A stretch of 64,000 nt of DNA from Demequina oxidasica (GTDB lineage: Bacteria > Actinomycetota > Actinomycetes > Actinomycetales > Demequinaceae), in assembly GCF_000975115.1 (NCBI RefSeq), contig NZ_BBRE01000001.1, forward strand, positions 1,145,322-1,209,321. The letters are read 5' to 3'. A program made the position numbers and the translations under genes. The notes under the pieces were generated by a model. That model was not told the DNA's origin. It was given only the letters and a program-made list of their open reading frames with translations, and ran no database searches. Positions 1-9,570 of the stretch are shown in pieces (positions within the stretch are counted from its first letter, which is position 1; each line of letters begins with the position of its first letter).

Positions 1-774
1 GGCGACGAGCGTTTTGCCGCGAATCCCTGGTTTGGCGGCAGCCTGCAAGACAACCGCGGTCACTACGACCTGATCACCGCTGGGGGCGTCGACTTCCTGT
101 TCCTCTACATGGGTTGGGGGGCCGGTGACGAGCAGATCGACTGGATGAACGAGGTGTTGGCGCAGTACCCCGAGCGCGTCGCCCTGGTCAACCTGCACGA
201 GTTCATGCTGACCACCGGCGGGCTAGGTCCGCTACCCCAACGCATCTACGACGAAGTCATTGCGACCAACGCTAACGTCAAGTTTGTGCTGAGTGGGCAC
301 TATCACGACGCCTTTACCCGCCTGGATTCATTTGACGACGATGGCGACGGCAAGGACGACCGCACGGTCACGTCGATGTTGTTCGACTATCAGGATCTGC
401 CGCACGGAGGCGAGGGATACATGCGTCTGTTGCACTTTGACTCCGAGGCGGACACCATCACGGTCCGCACGTACTCGGACTACCTGCGCGACTACGACGC
501 GGTCAACCAGGCGCTGGACCAGGCCAACCAGGAGTTCGTCATCCCGTACGATCGGGCCGCAATCACGTCGCCCCGCAAGGTGCTTCTCACTGATGCACTT
601 AGCGTGGACGTGCTGGGAGACGAGGTCATCGCCAGCTTTGAACATGTGAAGGCTGGCAGCCTCGTGGAGACCCAGTGGGAGCCGGAGGCCGGCGCCACGT
701 CCTGGTACTTGCGAGCCGAGGACCCCTACGGCGCGCAGGTGGTCACGGACGTGCGCACCGTGGCCTCTTCGTAG
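1..774 (+). CDS. Metallophosphoesterase, C-terminal part (5' end outside window)
   Basis: The reading frame is open from base 1, so the N-terminus lies outside the window. The visible 257 residues contain VNLHEF and the SGHYHDAF segment, which matches the C-terminal metal-binding GHxH motif of calcineurin-like phosphoesterases. An acidic loop, FDDDGDGKDD, follows and looks like a Ca-binding insertion. The last 100 residues form a beta-rich tail of the kind seen in large secreted, multidomain phosphoesterases, so an extracellular protein is likely. The substrate cannot be told. The stop codon lies 4 bases from the stop of the convergent glycerol kinase gene. Confidence 0.75.
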   Translation, partial: GDERFAANPWFGGSLQDNRGHYDLITAGGVDFLFLYMGWGAGDEQIDWMNEVLAQYPERVALVNLHEFMLTTGGLGPLPQRIYDEVIATNANVKFVLSGHYHDAFTRLDSFDDDGDGKDDRTVTSMLFDYQDLPHGGEGYMRLLHFDSEADTITVRTYSDYLRDYDAVNQALDQANQEFVIPYDRAAITSPRKVLLTDALSVDVLGDEVIASFEHVKAGSLVETQWEPEAGATSWYLRAEDPYGAQVVTDVRTVASS

Positions 775-778
775 CGGT

Positions 779-2284
779 CTAGTCGATCCAGTCGAACGTG
801 CGGGAGACGGCCTTGTGCCACTGAATGAGGCCCTCTGCCCGAGCATCGGCTTCCGTGGTCGGTTCCCAGCGTGCGTCCTCTCGCCACAGCGATCGGATTT
901 CCTCGAGATCCTTCCAGAAGCCCACGGCAAGCCCGGCGGCGTACGCGGCGCCGAGCGCAGTTGTCTCGATCACCACCGGACGGATGACGGGGATGCCTAG
1001 GACGTCCGCCTGAATCTGCAGCAACAGGCTGTTGACGACCATCCCGCCGTCGACCTTGATCTCGGAGAACTCAATACCAGTGTCCGCGGCGACCGCGTCC
1101 AGCACCTCACGAGACTGGTACGCGACGGCCTCGAGAGCCGCACGAGCAATGTGGCGCTTGTCGGCGAACCGAGTGAGACCGAGTATCGCGCCGCGTGCGT
1201 CTGGCCGCCAGTAGGGGGCGAACAGTCCCGAGAATGCCGGAACAATCACCACTCCGCCGTTGTCGTCCACCTCGCTGGCAAGGGTTTCAACCTCTGCCGC
1301 CGTGGCGATGATGCCGAGGTTGTCGCGGAGCCACTGGATCAGCGAGCCAGTGACTGCGATGGAACCCTCGAGAGCGTAGAGCGGGTCCTCGCCGGCGATC
1401 TGATACGCCACCGTACTGATGAGCCCATGGTCCGAGCGCACCAGCTCGTGACCGGTGTTGGCGAGCACAAAATTGCCGGTGCCGTAGGTGTTCTTAGACT
1501 CGCCGCGCGAGAACGCCGCTTGCCCGAACGCCGCGGCCTGCTGGTCGCCGAGGATGCCAGAAATGGGGACCTCGCGCAGCAGGCTGGAGGACTCGACCTT
1601 CCCATAGACATCCGAAGAGCCCCGGATCTCCGGAAGCATTGAGCGCGGGATGTTCAGTTCGGTGAGAATGTGCTCAGACCATTCAAGGGTGGTCAGGTTC
1701 ATCAGCATGGTGCGACTGGCGTTCGTGACGTCCGTGGCATGAACTCCGCCGTCGGTCCCCCCGGTCAAGTTCCACAGCACCCATGTGTCCATGGTGCCGA
1801 ACAGCAGGTCTCCGGCCTCGGCGCGCTCGCGAGCTCCTTCGACGTTGTCCAGCAGCCACATGATCTTGCTGGCGGAGAAGTAGGTCGCGAGAGGAAGTCC
1901 CGTCTCTTCGCGGTACCGGTCGGTTCCGTGCTCGCTGCCCTGAGCAAGCGAGTCCACAATGTTTTGCGTTCTGGTGTCCTGCCACACGATGGCGTGGTGG
2001 ATAGGTTCGCCGGTGTGCCGGTCCCAGATCACCGCGGTCTCGCGCTGGTTGGTGATTCCCACGGCTTCGATGTCGTGGCGCGTGATGTCTGCGTGACCCA
2101 GCGCGATGCCGATGACCTCACGGGTGTTCGTCCAGATCTCCGCGGCATCGTGCTCGACCCAACCAGGCTGGGGGAAGATCTGGCGGTGTTCAATCTGACC
2201 CGTGGAGATCGAGCGACCGCGGTGGTCAAAAATCATGGCCCGGGTGCTCGTCGTTCCTTGGTCAAGTGCAACCACGTAGGTCAT
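779..2284 (-). CDS. glpK: Glycerol kinase
   Basis: GlpK phosphorylates glycerol to sn-glycerol 3-phosphate with ATP in the cytoplasm. The 501-residue product starts [16 protein letters not shown], the phosphate-binding motif of FGGY kinases, and contains GITNQRET, the WQDTRT segment and [10 protein letters not shown], all typical of GlpK. Length matches the family. I chose the ATG at 2284 because it has an AGGAG ribosome site 6 bases upstream; an in-frame extension to 2338 adds residues with no family similarity. It lies 84 bases downstream of the SorC-type regulator gene on the same strand and divergent from glpD, forming a glycerol locus. No glycerol facilitator gene is present. Confidence 0.95.
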   Translation of the reverse strand: MTYVVALDQGTTSTRAMIFDHRGRSISTGQIEHRQIFPQPGWVEHDAAEIWTNTREVIGIALGHADITRHDIEAVGITNQRETAVIWDRHTGEPIHHAIVWQDTRTQNIVDSLAQGSEHGTDRYREETGLPLATYFSASKIMWLLDNVEGARERAEAGDLLFGTMDTWVLWNLTGGTDGGVHATDVTNASRTMLMNLTTLEWSEHILTELNIPRSMLPEIRGSSDVYGKVESSSLLREVPISGILGDQQAAAFGQAAFSRGESKNTYGTGNFVLANTGHELVRSDHGLISTVAYQIAGEDPLYALEGSIAVTGSLIQWLRDNLGIIATAAEVETLASEVDDNGGVVIVPAFSGLFAPYWRPDARGAILGLTRFADKRHIARAALEAVAYQSREVLDAVAADTGIEFSEIKVDGGMVVNSLLLQIQADVLGIPVIRPVVIETTALGAAYAAGLAVGFWKDLEEIRSLWREDARWEPTTEADARAEGLIQWHKAVSRTFDWID

Positions 2285-2368
2285 AGGGAGCTCCTTCGCT
2301 CGAGAGGGGTCTTTGACAATGTAGACGGGAGCGAACAACGGTGCCTAGCCATTGGGAAAACGTGCAGC

Positions 2369-3337
2369 CTAGGCCGGATCGAGCAGACGCGTCGCGAGGG
2401 ATTCGTCAAGGATGAGGTCGGTGACGAGACCCGCCTCGAGTGCCCCTTGGAGGCTGGCGAGCTTCTGTACGCCTGAGACTACGCAGACTCGGCGAGGGAC
2501 GCGCCTAAGGCGCTGGAGGTCTGGGCCGCTGCCCCGCGCGTTCAGGGCGACATCCTTGGATGACCCGTCCCTGCGGTAGAACACAGTGGCGACGTCCCCG
2601 ACAACCCGGTCTTCGCTGAGGCTCTGGTAGTCGGTGGGGTCGAGATAGCCGCCGATGTACACGTGACTGGGGATCTCTGCGAATGGGGAGCCCAGGCCAA
2701 AGACCGCGATGTCCATGCGCGCCTGGACCGCCAGCACGCGGTGGACGCTGCGCTCCTTCCACAGCCCAACCTTGACGGCGGGATCGTCGAAGAACGCGGG
2801 TACCGCAAACTGCTGAATCTGGGCGCTGTATGCGGCGCCGAATCGCTGCATGATCTCCGACGCGTAGTCAATGCCCGTGGTCTGGGTGTTGCCCGCGCCG
2901 TTCATCTGGACGATCACCGAGTTGTGCGTGTCTTTCCTCACGACGTGACGGCTGACCGCGCTGACAGTGGACCCCCACGCTACGCCAAGCGTCATGTTGG
3001 AATCCATCCATGAACTCAGCAGGCGAGCCGCGGTCATGGCGACCCGTTCGAGGCGGTCGATGTCGCTGATGAGTTGGGGCATGGGCACCACGTGCGCTGT
3101 CACCCCAAAGCGCTCCAGGATCTTGCGCTCGAGCGCAGCGCCGTGGTCAAGCGGCGACGAAACCGTGATCTCCACCAAGCCCGTTTCGCGCGCAAATCCG
3201 AGCAGCCGGGACACGGAGGAACGCGACATCGCGAGGTCCCGAGCGATCGCGTCCATGGTGAGGTCCTGCATGTAGTACATCTGCGCGGCACGCAACGCAG
3301 AACGGGTTCGGCGGTCATCCGCAATGCTCTCCGACAT
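2369..3337 (-). CDS. SorC/DeoR-type sugar-binding transcriptional regulator of the glycerol locus
   Basis: The 322-residue protein has an N-terminal helix-turn-helix (about residues 20-60, with MDAIARDLAMSRSSVSRLL) and a long C-terminal domain of the SorC/CggR sugar-phosphate-binding type (for example SVSRHVV and AVFGLGSPF). These regulators bind phosphorylated sugars; here glycerol 3-phosphate or dihydroxyacetone phosphate is the likely effector, inferred only from the glpK/glpD neighbours. I chose the ATG at 3337 because GAGGGG precedes it and the HTH begins soon after. Two palindromic sites of the form TGYAC-N4-GTRYA lie in its own promoter region (3355-3389), consistent with autoregulation and control of divergent glpD. 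Confidence 0.85.
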   Translation of the reverse strand: MSESIADDRRTRSALRAAQMYYMQDLTMDAIARDLAMSRSSVSRLLGFARETGLVEITVSSPLDHGAALERKILERFGVTAHVVPMPQLISDIDRLERVAMTAARLLSSWMDSNMTLGVAWGSTVSAVSRHVVRKDTHNSVIVQMNGAGNTQTTGIDYASEIMQRFGAAYSAQIQQFAVPAFFDDPAVKVGLWKERSVHRVLAVQARMDIAVFGLGSPFAEIPSHVYIGGYLDPTDYQSLSEDRVVGDVATVFYRRDGSSKDVALNARGSGPDLQRLRRVPRRVCVVSGVQKLASLQGALEAGLVTDLILDESLATRLLDPA

Positions 3338-3354
3338 TTCAATCCCCTCAGTTC

Positions 3355-3368
3355 TGCACGTTCGTGCA
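3355..3368. promoter_or_regulatory. Palindromic operator TGCAC-N4-GTGCA (glpD/regulator divergent promoter)
   Basis: The sequence TGCACGTTCGTGCA is a 14-base inverted repeat lying between the divergent regulator and glpD starts. The same TGCAC-N4-GTGCA pattern recurs at 5193-5206 upstream of the hydrolase. A SorC-type regulator encoded next door is the obvious candidate to bind it. Confidence 0.6.
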
Positions 3369-3375
3369 AACGGCT

Positions 3376-3389
3376 TGTACAAATGTGTA
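3376..3389. promoter_or_regulatory. Second, imperfect operator TGTAC-N4-GTGTA
   Basis: TGTACAAATGTGTA differs from the adjacent site by one base in each half (TGTAC for TGCAC, GTGTA for GTGCA). The two site centres are 21 bases apart, about two helical turns, which favours cooperative binding on one DNA face. Confidence 0.5.
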
Positions 3390-3443
3390 CGTGCGGCAAG
3401 TATAGGTCTCATCAGGCATATGCGTCAGTGAAAGGACGGCAGC

Positions 3444-5165
3444 GTGGCACAGCGAAGTGAAGCCCTTCCCCATTCGGAGGAGCGCCAAGAGGTCGCCCAA
3501 ATACGTGAATCAGGGCGAACATCGGTCCTCGTCATCGGCGGCGGCATCAACGGTCTTGCGACCTTCCGCGACCTAGCGTTGCAGGGTATCGATGTGCTGT
3601 TGGTGGAGCGCAACGACTTCGCATCAGGATCCACCGCCGCGTCGAGCCACATGATCCACGGTGGGCTCCGCTACCTAGAGAATGGTGAGCTGCGCCTGGT
3701 TCGCGAGTCGGTTCACGAACGCAACTCGCTGTTACGCATTGCGCCCCACTTTGTGCGCCCCCTTAAGACCACCATCCCGATCTACTCGACGTTCTCCGGG
3801 CTCATCGCCGCCCCCCTACGAGTGCTTCGTCACCAGAAGGGAAAGCGTGCTAGCGAGCGTGGTGCCGCCATCATCAAGATGGGCCTCACCATCTATGACA
3901 CGTTCTCACGCGACAACGGCTCGGTACCTCGCCACCAATTTCACGGGCGCAAGCGGTCGTTGGAACAGCTACCCAAGCTCAATCCAGACGTGAAGTACAC
4001 CGCGACTTACTTTGACGCCTCGGTTCACAGCCCAGAACGCCTGGCGCTAGACGTCATGCTCGACGGAGTTCACGCCGGACAGCGCGCCACTGCGGTCAAC
4101 TATGTGGAAGCAGTCGCCATGACCCAGGATGGCGTGACCTTGCGTGACCGCGAGACCGGCGCTGAGTTCAGCGTCAAGGCTGATGTGGTGGTGAACGCCT
4201 CGGGGCCGTGGACCGACCTCACCAACGGCGCGCTCGGACGCGACACGAGGTTCATGGGGGGGACCAAGGGGTCACACATCGTCCTGGACAACGAAGAGCT
4301 ACTCGCCGCCACTGACGGCCGCGAGATCTTCTTCGAGCACAAGGACGGCCGCATTGTTCTTGTCTACCCGCTACACGGCCGGGTGCTGGTGGGCACGACC
4401 GACCTCGAGGCTGATCCGCGTAACGATGCCGTATGCACTAACGAGGAGATCGACTACTTCTTCAATCTGCTCGGAGAGGTGTTCCCGTCGATTGAGGTGG
4501 AGCGGTCGCAGATTGTCTACACGTACTCGGGGATCCGCCCTCTTCCCCATCACGATGCCATGGCGCCGGGGCTGGTTTCGAGGGACTACTCGATTGAGGT
4601 CGAGGACAACGGCGATGGGCCTGCCGTGGTGAGCCTCGTCGGTGGCAAGTGGACCACCTTTAGGGCACTTGGTGAGACGCTGGCCGATCGCATCTTGGGC
4701 ATTCTGGACCGCAAGCGCGTTACGTCCACCGACGGTGTTGCCATCGGCGGGGCAGTGGACTTCCCGACGGACCCGAGCAGCCGCGCCCAATGGCTCAGTA
4801 CTCACCTTCCGCGCATTGAGTCTGGTCGCCGTGACGTGCTTCTAGGGCGCTACGGGTCACGGGCAAGCGATGTCGCAGACTTCATCGAGGCTGAGGCAGA
4901 TAGCTCGATCGCGGGACGCGAACTCTCGTCCCGCGAGGTGGAGTACATGATTCGTCACGAGTACACGCGCACCGTGGCGGACGTGGTCCTGCGCCGCACC
5001 AATCTGGCCTTCATGGGGCTTGCCTCGTCGAAGGTACTCGCCCAGATCGCCGATGCGATGGCCGCCACACTCTCGTGGGATGCCTCTCGCACGACGCACG
5101 AAATCTCACGGTGTGAGGAGGTACTGCACAGGTTGCACGGCGTTCCTGAACCAGCAGGACGGTGA
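3444..5165 (+). CDS. glpD: Glycerol-3-phosphate dehydrogenase, FAD-dependent
   Basis: GlpD oxidises glycerol 3-phosphate to dihydroxyacetone phosphate and passes electrons to quinone at the membrane. The 573-residue product has the FAD dinucleotide motif VLVIGGGINGLA near residue 30, then ASSHMIHGGLRYLE, characteristic of GlpD, and a C-terminal DAO-C domain from about residue 420. The GTG start at 3444 follows AAAGGA at 8 bases. It is transcribed divergently from the SorC regulator and glpK, and together with GlpK feeds glycerol into glycolysis. The N-terminal 25 residues before the FAD motif are longer than in many homologues. Confidence 0.95.
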   Translation: MAQRSEALPHSEERQEVAQIRESGRTSVLVIGGGINGLATFRDLALQGIDVLLVERNDFASGSTAASSHMIHGGLRYLENGELRLVRESVHERNSLLRIAPHFVRPLKTTIPIYSTFSGLIAAPLRVLRHQKGKRASERGAAIIKMGLTIYDTFSRDNGSVPRHQFHGRKRSLEQLPKLNPDVKYTATYFDASVHSPERLALDVMLDGVHAGQRATAVNYVEAVAMTQDGVTLRDRETGAEFSVKADVVVNASGPWTDLTNGALGRDTRFMGGTKGSHIVLDNEELLAATDGREIFFEHKDGRIVLVYPLHGRVLVGTTDLEADPRNDAVCTNEEIDYFFNLLGEVFPSIEVERSQIVYTYSGIRPLPHHDAMAPGLVSRDYSIEVEDNGDGPAVVSLVGGKWTTFRALGETLADRILGILDRKRVTSTDGVAIGGAVDFPTDPSSRAQWLSTHLPRIESGRRDVLLGRYGSRASDVADFIEAEADSSIAGRELSSREVEYMIRHEYTRTVADVVLRRTNLAFMGLASSKVLAQIADAMAATLSWDASRTTHEISRCEEVLHRLHGVPEPAGR

Positions 5166-5368
5166 CTGTAATCCAGGTCACACCAGGGTGTGTGCACATT
5201 GGTGCAAGTTCAATTCAAAAACGCTCAGCACGACGGAGGCAGCAATAGCCTTCGGTAGTCCCCTCGAGACTGCTGACTCGTAGAAATTACGATCGATCAC
5301 AGCGTCAGGGCCAAGTAGCACTGTCGAAAAGCGTCGCCGGTGTCTCATAACAAAGGAGTTAGAGAGCA
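5166..5368. promoter_or_regulatory. Intergenic region with operator upstream of the hydrolase
   Basis: This 203-base gap holds an inverted repeat at 5193-5206, TGCACATTGGTGCA, with the same TGCAC-N4-GTGCA form as the glpD/regulator site. A ribosome site, AAAGGAG, sits about 12-18 bases before the ATG at 5369. No other gene is visible here. Confidence 0.55.
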
Positions 5369-7225
5369 ATGAAAACCAACATGGTGAAGCGGAACAGCTT
5401 TTGGCTGATCCTCTCGCTTGTCCTCGTTTTGATTTCCGCGGTGGGTGCCTCGTTGGTGCAAACCAACGGCGGCAAGGTCGCGATCAAGGACATGCAGTGG
5501 GAAACCTCGTCAGGGCGCATGCTCAACGCGCTTCTCTTCAAGCCAGAGAACGCGACGGTGGAGAACCCCGCCCCAGCAGTTGTGGTGAGTCACGGATGGT
5601 GGAACAACCGCGAGATGCAGGACGCGAACTACGTTGAGTTGGCTCGACGCGGCTACGTGGTGATCTCCATCGACATGTACGGGCACGGTAACTCCGACCC
5701 ACTTCCCGCGGACGAGATCCCTGTTGGCGGCACCGGAATGTACGACGCCGTGAAGCTCATGGCCGACCTGCCATACGTGGACGCCACCCGAATCGGCGTC
5801 TCCGGCCACTCGAACGGCGCGCGCGCCGCGAACTTCTCCGTGGCGATCGACAACGAGATGCCCACCCCGCTGATCGCATCGGTCTTCCTTGTCGACAACG
5901 AGGCGTTCTATAACGATGCAGCCAACGACAACGCGTACTACAACATGTACGGATCGCGTGACGTAGGCCTCAACGCCGATCAGTACGACGAGTTCTTCTT
6001 CCGCTCCTACAGCGCCGAGGGCGAGGTACTGACGCCGCCACGTGAGTTCGCGACCACGGATAACGCGCAGTCGTTCTTGCACTTTGGTGCCGCGCCTGGA
6101 ACCTACGACGACGTGCGCGAGATTGACACGTACTACACGGAGAACATCGACGGCGTGGACGCGGTGCGCATCCTGCACACTCCCGCCGAGACGCACCCGT
6201 GGGGCACCATCTCAGCTGAGACCGTCAGCAACCAGATCGACTTCTTTGACACCACGCTTGGTGCGCCCAATGAAGAAGTTGGCACTGGACAGGTCTGGCA
6301 GGTGAAGGAATTCTTCACGACGCTCGGCGTGATTGGCTTTGGAATCTTCCTGGTGGCTTTCACCCGCATGATGCTGCAGACCAGGGCATTCTCCTCGCTC
6401 AAGATCAAGGAGAAGATGGCAATCGCCCCCGCGAACCGCATCGGCAAGGTGTGGTTCTGGGGAGGTCTGCTGATTTCAGCAGTGTTCTCGGGATGGAGCT
6501 ACTTGTGGCTCAGTAAGCAGACCAGCCTTTCCGGAGTGGTGTTCAACTCGGAGCCGTCGTTCTTTGTTGAAGGAGCAGTGTTCTTCATCGCACTGTGGGC
6601 CGCGATCAACGGTGTCTTTGCCGCGATCGTGATGACGCTCTCTTACCTCTTCAACGTCCGCAAGCAGGGCAAGACGCTGCGGGACATCGGCGTCCTCCCC
6701 GGTTGGGCGTCGTTTGGCAAGGGTATTGGCCTTGCGGCTATCGTCGTCTCGGCGTCCTTCAGCCTGGTGTTCTTCGTTGACTACTTCTTCAAGACGGACT
6801 TCCGCCTGTGGGTGTTCGCCATCAAGGTGTTCCCGCCGGACAAGATCGGCTACGCACTACTGGTGCTGCCGCTGTTCCTGATCTACTTTGTCGCGAACTC
6901 GGTCATCGTCAACTCGTTCAGCCGCATCTCGATCGGCGGTAAGGAGTGGGTGAACACCGCGCTGCTCGCGTTCTTCAACGCGCTCGGCCCGTTGGTCCTG
7001 GTAATTTGGCAGTACTCGACGTTCTTCAACACGGGGCACCTGGTTGATGGATTCGGTGGAATCTTCAGTATCTGGCTCTTCCCGACGCTGATCATGTTGC
7101 CTGCGGCCGCGGTTATCTCGCGCAAGATCTACCGCGAGACCAACAACCCGTACATCGCGGGCTTTATCAATGCGACGGCGGTGGCGCTCATTGCCGCATC
7201 CAACTCGCTGGTCACTACCTTCTAG
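5369..7225 (+). CDS. Alpha/beta hydrolase fused to a multi-spanning membrane domain
   Basis: The 618-residue protein has one N-terminal membrane segment (about residues 11-30), then an alpha/beta hydrolase domain to about residue 300. The hydrolase part shows VVVSHGWWNN (oxyanion-hole region), the nucleophile elbow SGHSNG near residue 150 and a His in ETHPWG near 275, so a Ser-Asp-His enzyme outside the membrane is likely. The remaining half holds about eight hydrophobic segments. The substrate is unknown; a lipid or a cell-surface ester is plausible. The gene follows glpD and carries the same type of operator upstream, so it may be part of the glycerol regulon. It ends at a strong bidirectional terminator. 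Confidence 0.8.
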   Translation: MKTNMVKRNSFWLILSLVLVLISAVGASLVQTNGGKVAIKDMQWETSSGRMLNALLFKPENATVENPAPAVVVSHGWWNNREMQDANYVELARRGYVVISIDMYGHGNSDPLPADEIPVGGTGMYDAVKLMADLPYVDATRIGVSGHSNGARAANFSVAIDNEMPTPLIASVFLVDNEAFYNDAANDNAYYNMYGSRDVGLNADQYDEFFFRSYSAEGEVLTPPREFATTDNAQSFLHFGAAPGTYDDVREIDTYYTENIDGVDAVRILHTPAETHPWGTISAETVSNQIDFFDTTLGAPNEEVGTGQVWQVKEFFTTLGVIGFGIFLVAFTRMMLQTRAFSSLKIKEKMAIAPANRIGKVWFWGGLLISAVFSGWSYLWLSKQTSLSGVVFNSEPSFFVEGAVFFIALWAAINGVFAAIVMTLSYLFNVRKQGKTLRDIGVLPGWASFGKGIGLAAIVVSASFSLVFFVDYFFKTDFRLWVFAIKVFPPDKIGYALLVLPLFLIYFVANSVIVNSFSRISIGGKEWVNTALLAFFNALGPLVLVIWQYSTFFNTGHLVDGFGGIFSIWLFPTLIMLPAAAVISRKIYRETNNPYIAGFINATAVALIAASNSLVTTF

Positions 7226-7239
7226 ATAGCGGTCGTTTA

Positions 7240-7279
7240 GCACGAGAGCCCCCGGCCAGTAGGTCGGGGGCTCTCGTGC
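7240..7279. terminator. Bidirectional intrinsic terminator
   Basis: An 18-base stem with one G-T wobble and a short loop lies between the convergent hydrolase and alpha-galactosidase genes. It is GC-rich at its core (GAGCCCCCG / CGGGGGCTC) and followed by a modest T-rich stretch on the plus strand. Confidence 0.85.
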
Positions 7280-7299
7280 TTGTCCGTTTCTCCGGCGGA

Positions 7300-9462
7300 T
7301 CAGGCCCGGATCTCAAGGATGATGGCGGCGCCTGGATTGAGTAGCGGCAATGGAATACCGACCTCCGCCAGGAAGCCTCCCGTCACGGTCATAGGACGAT
7401 CGATTGTCATCCATTGTGGGTCGGCCACCTGGTGACGACTCGCCATCCCCAGTTCCTCTCGTACGGCCACGGTGTACACGCGGGACGGATCTAGTCCGGG
7501 TATCCGTGTCCGTGGAGTGAATCCCGCACCCGACGTCGACACCCGCACCCAGGCAAAGATGGCCATGTCGCCACTGTGTGACACGACCCCGTGAAGCAGA
7601 GCGCTTGGGTCTTCGCTGTCGGCTCGCACGGTGCGGCCATGGTGGAGAAGAGGACGAAGTTCCTTATACAGCTCGGCCCAGCGTCCGATCAGGCGGAGAT
7701 CGTCATCGGAACATTCTCCGAGGTTCCACTCGATGCCGGCATGGCCAAAGAGGGCCGTTGCGAGGCGGAACTCAAGAGTGGCGGAGCGATGGGTGGTGTG
7801 GGCCGCGGCGGGGCCGATGTGTGAGCCCATCACCTCGGGAGGAACTAGCACGCCCGTCCAGCGCTGAATCGACTGGCGCTCGAGCGGGTCATTCGTATCG
7901 GACGCCCACACCCGTTGGGTGCGGGAGAGTATGCCGAGATCTACGCGGGCGCCACCGGAGGCACATGACTCAATCTCGAGTCCAGGATGACGCTTGCGGA
8001 GCGCATCGATGAGGGCATAGGTGGCCTTCGTCTGCCGGTGGACGGCGGGGGCGCCGCCCGCTGCGCGGGAGACCGGCCCGTGCAGGTCGCGGTTGTGGTC
8101 CCACTTGATGTAGTCGACGCCCGTGGATGTCACTGCGGAACTGATGCGCTCAAGAAGGTGCTCGCGCACCTCCGAGCGAGTGAGGTCGAGTACCAGTTGA
8201 TGTCGCCACTGAGCGGGATCGTCGCGCGTACCTAAGATCCAGTCTGGGTGGTGTCGCGCGAGGTCGGAGTCGAGGTTGACCATCTCGGGTTCGAACCACA
8301 GCCCAAACTCCATTCCGTGACCGTGAACCATGTCCGCGAGTTGCTTCACGCCGTTGGGCCACTTGGCCTGGTCGACACTCCAGTCACCCAGCCCCGAGCG
8401 GTCGTTGGGCCTGCCCGCGAACCATCCGTCGTCCAGGACAAAGCGCTCCACGCCTACGCGTGCCGCGATGCCCGCAAGATCGAGGAGCCTGGCGGGGTCG
8501 TGGTCGAAGTAAACGGCCTCCCATGTGTTGAGGGTCAGCGGGCGTGGCGTTGAGGGGTGGGCGTCGAGGTCGCGCACATAGCCATGGAAGGCCTCGCTCA
8601 TGTGGTCAATGCCCGCGTGCGCCCAAGCAAAAAGCAGCGCGGGAGAGCGATACGTTTCGCCTGGGCCAAGGCGGACCTCCCCGGGGGCCAGCAACTCGCC
8701 CGCGGTGATGACAGCTGAGTGTGTCCCAGCTCCCTCGGGAAGCCGCTCAATGCTCACGTCCTGATCGCCGGACCACGCCACGTGCGCCCCCCACAATTCG
8801 CCGCTTCTGAATCCAAATCCATGGGTGCCCACCATCAAGAGGAAGGGGGCGTCGTGTCCCGGGCGGCCGCGTCGCGTTGCGCGCCGGTGTGCCCCATCGA
8901 CCACCGGGACGCGTTGCGGCTCGCGCTCACGCGTCCAGCGGCCGGTGAAGTCTAAAATCTCAGTCGCTCGCGGGGGTAAGGGCATGACTGCCCGGACCGC
9001 ACCAAGGTCAAGGTCGGGGCCAGTGGTCGCGGTGCTCGTCACCTCAGTGTGGACCGAGAGCACACCATGATGGTCGAGAAGGAGAGATATACGGACACGA
9101 ACGTCGCCACGCGCGTCGTCGAGGACGAGCGTGGCACCGCGTGCTGTCGAATCCGGCTGCCGTTCTTGTAGTGTCACCTCAGTCATCACGAGCTCGGGGT
9201 CCGCGTTGCCGCCGGCACGATGCCACTCCAGCGCTGGAGTTCCAGACCACCCCTCGCCAGAGACTGGAATCAGACCCAACCGGCGAGGCGCATCGAACGA
9301 GCTGAAGGTGACCGCGGGCTCCGACGTGGCGGCGAGCCATTCCACCTCGGCGGCGGCCAAGAGAGCGCCCCAGTGCAGTACCCGTGGTCCCAGGCTGTCG
9401 AGGGAGAGCACCACGCTCACCTCTCCACCGGTCAGGTGGATAGTGCGAGCTGCTGAGTTCAT
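7300..9462 (-). CDS. Alpha-galactosidase, glycoside hydrolase family 36
   Basis: This 720-residue cytoplasmic enzyme removes alpha-linked galactose from melibiose, raffinose or similar sugars. GH36 signatures are clear: FVLDDGWFAGR at the start of the barrel, GLWFEPEMV, YIKWDHNRD with the catalytic nucleophile Asp, ESCASGGARVD, and WASDTNDP with the probable acid/base Asp. An N-terminal beta-supersandwich domain precedes the barrel, and the length matches the family. I chose the ATG at 9462 because AAGGTGG lies just upstream; a GTG at 9471 is a weaker option. It is the last gene of the galactoside cluster, separated from the binding-protein gene by a hairpin. Confidence 0.93.
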   Translation of the reverse strand: MNSAARTIHLTGGEVSVVLSLDSLGPRVLHWGALLAAAEVEWLAATSEPAVTFSSFDAPRRLGLIPVSGEGWSGTPALEWHRAGGNADPELVMTEVTLQERQPDSTARGATLVLDDARGDVRVRISLLLDHHGVLSVHTEVTSTATTGPDLDLGAVRAVMPLPPRATEILDFTGRWTREREPQRVPVVDGAHRRATRRGRPGHDAPFLLMVGTHGFGFRSGELWGAHVAWSGDQDVSIERLPEGAGTHSAVITAGELLAPGEVRLGPGETYRSPALLFAWAHAGIDHMSEAFHGYVRDLDAHPSTPRPLTLNTWEAVYFDHDPARLLDLAGIAARVGVERFVLDDGWFAGRPNDRSGLGDWSVDQAKWPNGVKQLADMVHGHGMEFGLWFEPEMVNLDSDLARHHPDWILGTRDDPAQWRHQLVLDLTRSEVREHLLERISSAVTSTGVDYIKWDHNRDLHGPVSRAAGGAPAVHRQTKATYALIDALRKRHPGLEIESCASGGARVDLGILSRTQRVWASDTNDPLERQSIQRWTGVLVPPEVMGSHIGPAAAHTTHRSATLEFRLATALFGHAGIEWNLGECSDDDLRLIGRWAELYKELRPLLHHGRTVRADSEDPSALLHGVVSHSGDMAIFAWVRVSTSGAGFTPRTRIPGLDPSRVYTVAVREELGMASRHQVADPQWMTIDRPMTVTGGFLAEVGIPLPLLNPGAAIILEIRA

Positions 9463-9510
9463 AGTGTCCACCTTATGGCTGGCTGCGAGAGGTCACGGTG
9501 CGGGGGGAAG

Positions 9511-9550
9511 ACGACTGTGGGCGCCGGCATTGGCTGGCGCCCACAGTCGT
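9511..9550 (-). terminator. Hairpin between binding-protein and alpha-galactosidase genes
   Basis: A perfect 15-base stem (9511-9525 with 9536-9550) and a 10-base loop lie just after the stop of the binding-protein gene on the minus strand. It probably terminates most transcripts there, or protects the abundant binding-protein mRNA, and lowers alpha-galactosidase expression. Confidence 0.75.
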
Positions 9551-9570
9551 TCTAGTTGAGGAACTGAGAG

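Noticed and set aside
1670-2476. Long open frames antisense to glpK and to many other genes
   Set aside because: High GC content produces long shadow frames opposite real genes; they lack ribosome sites and family motifs.
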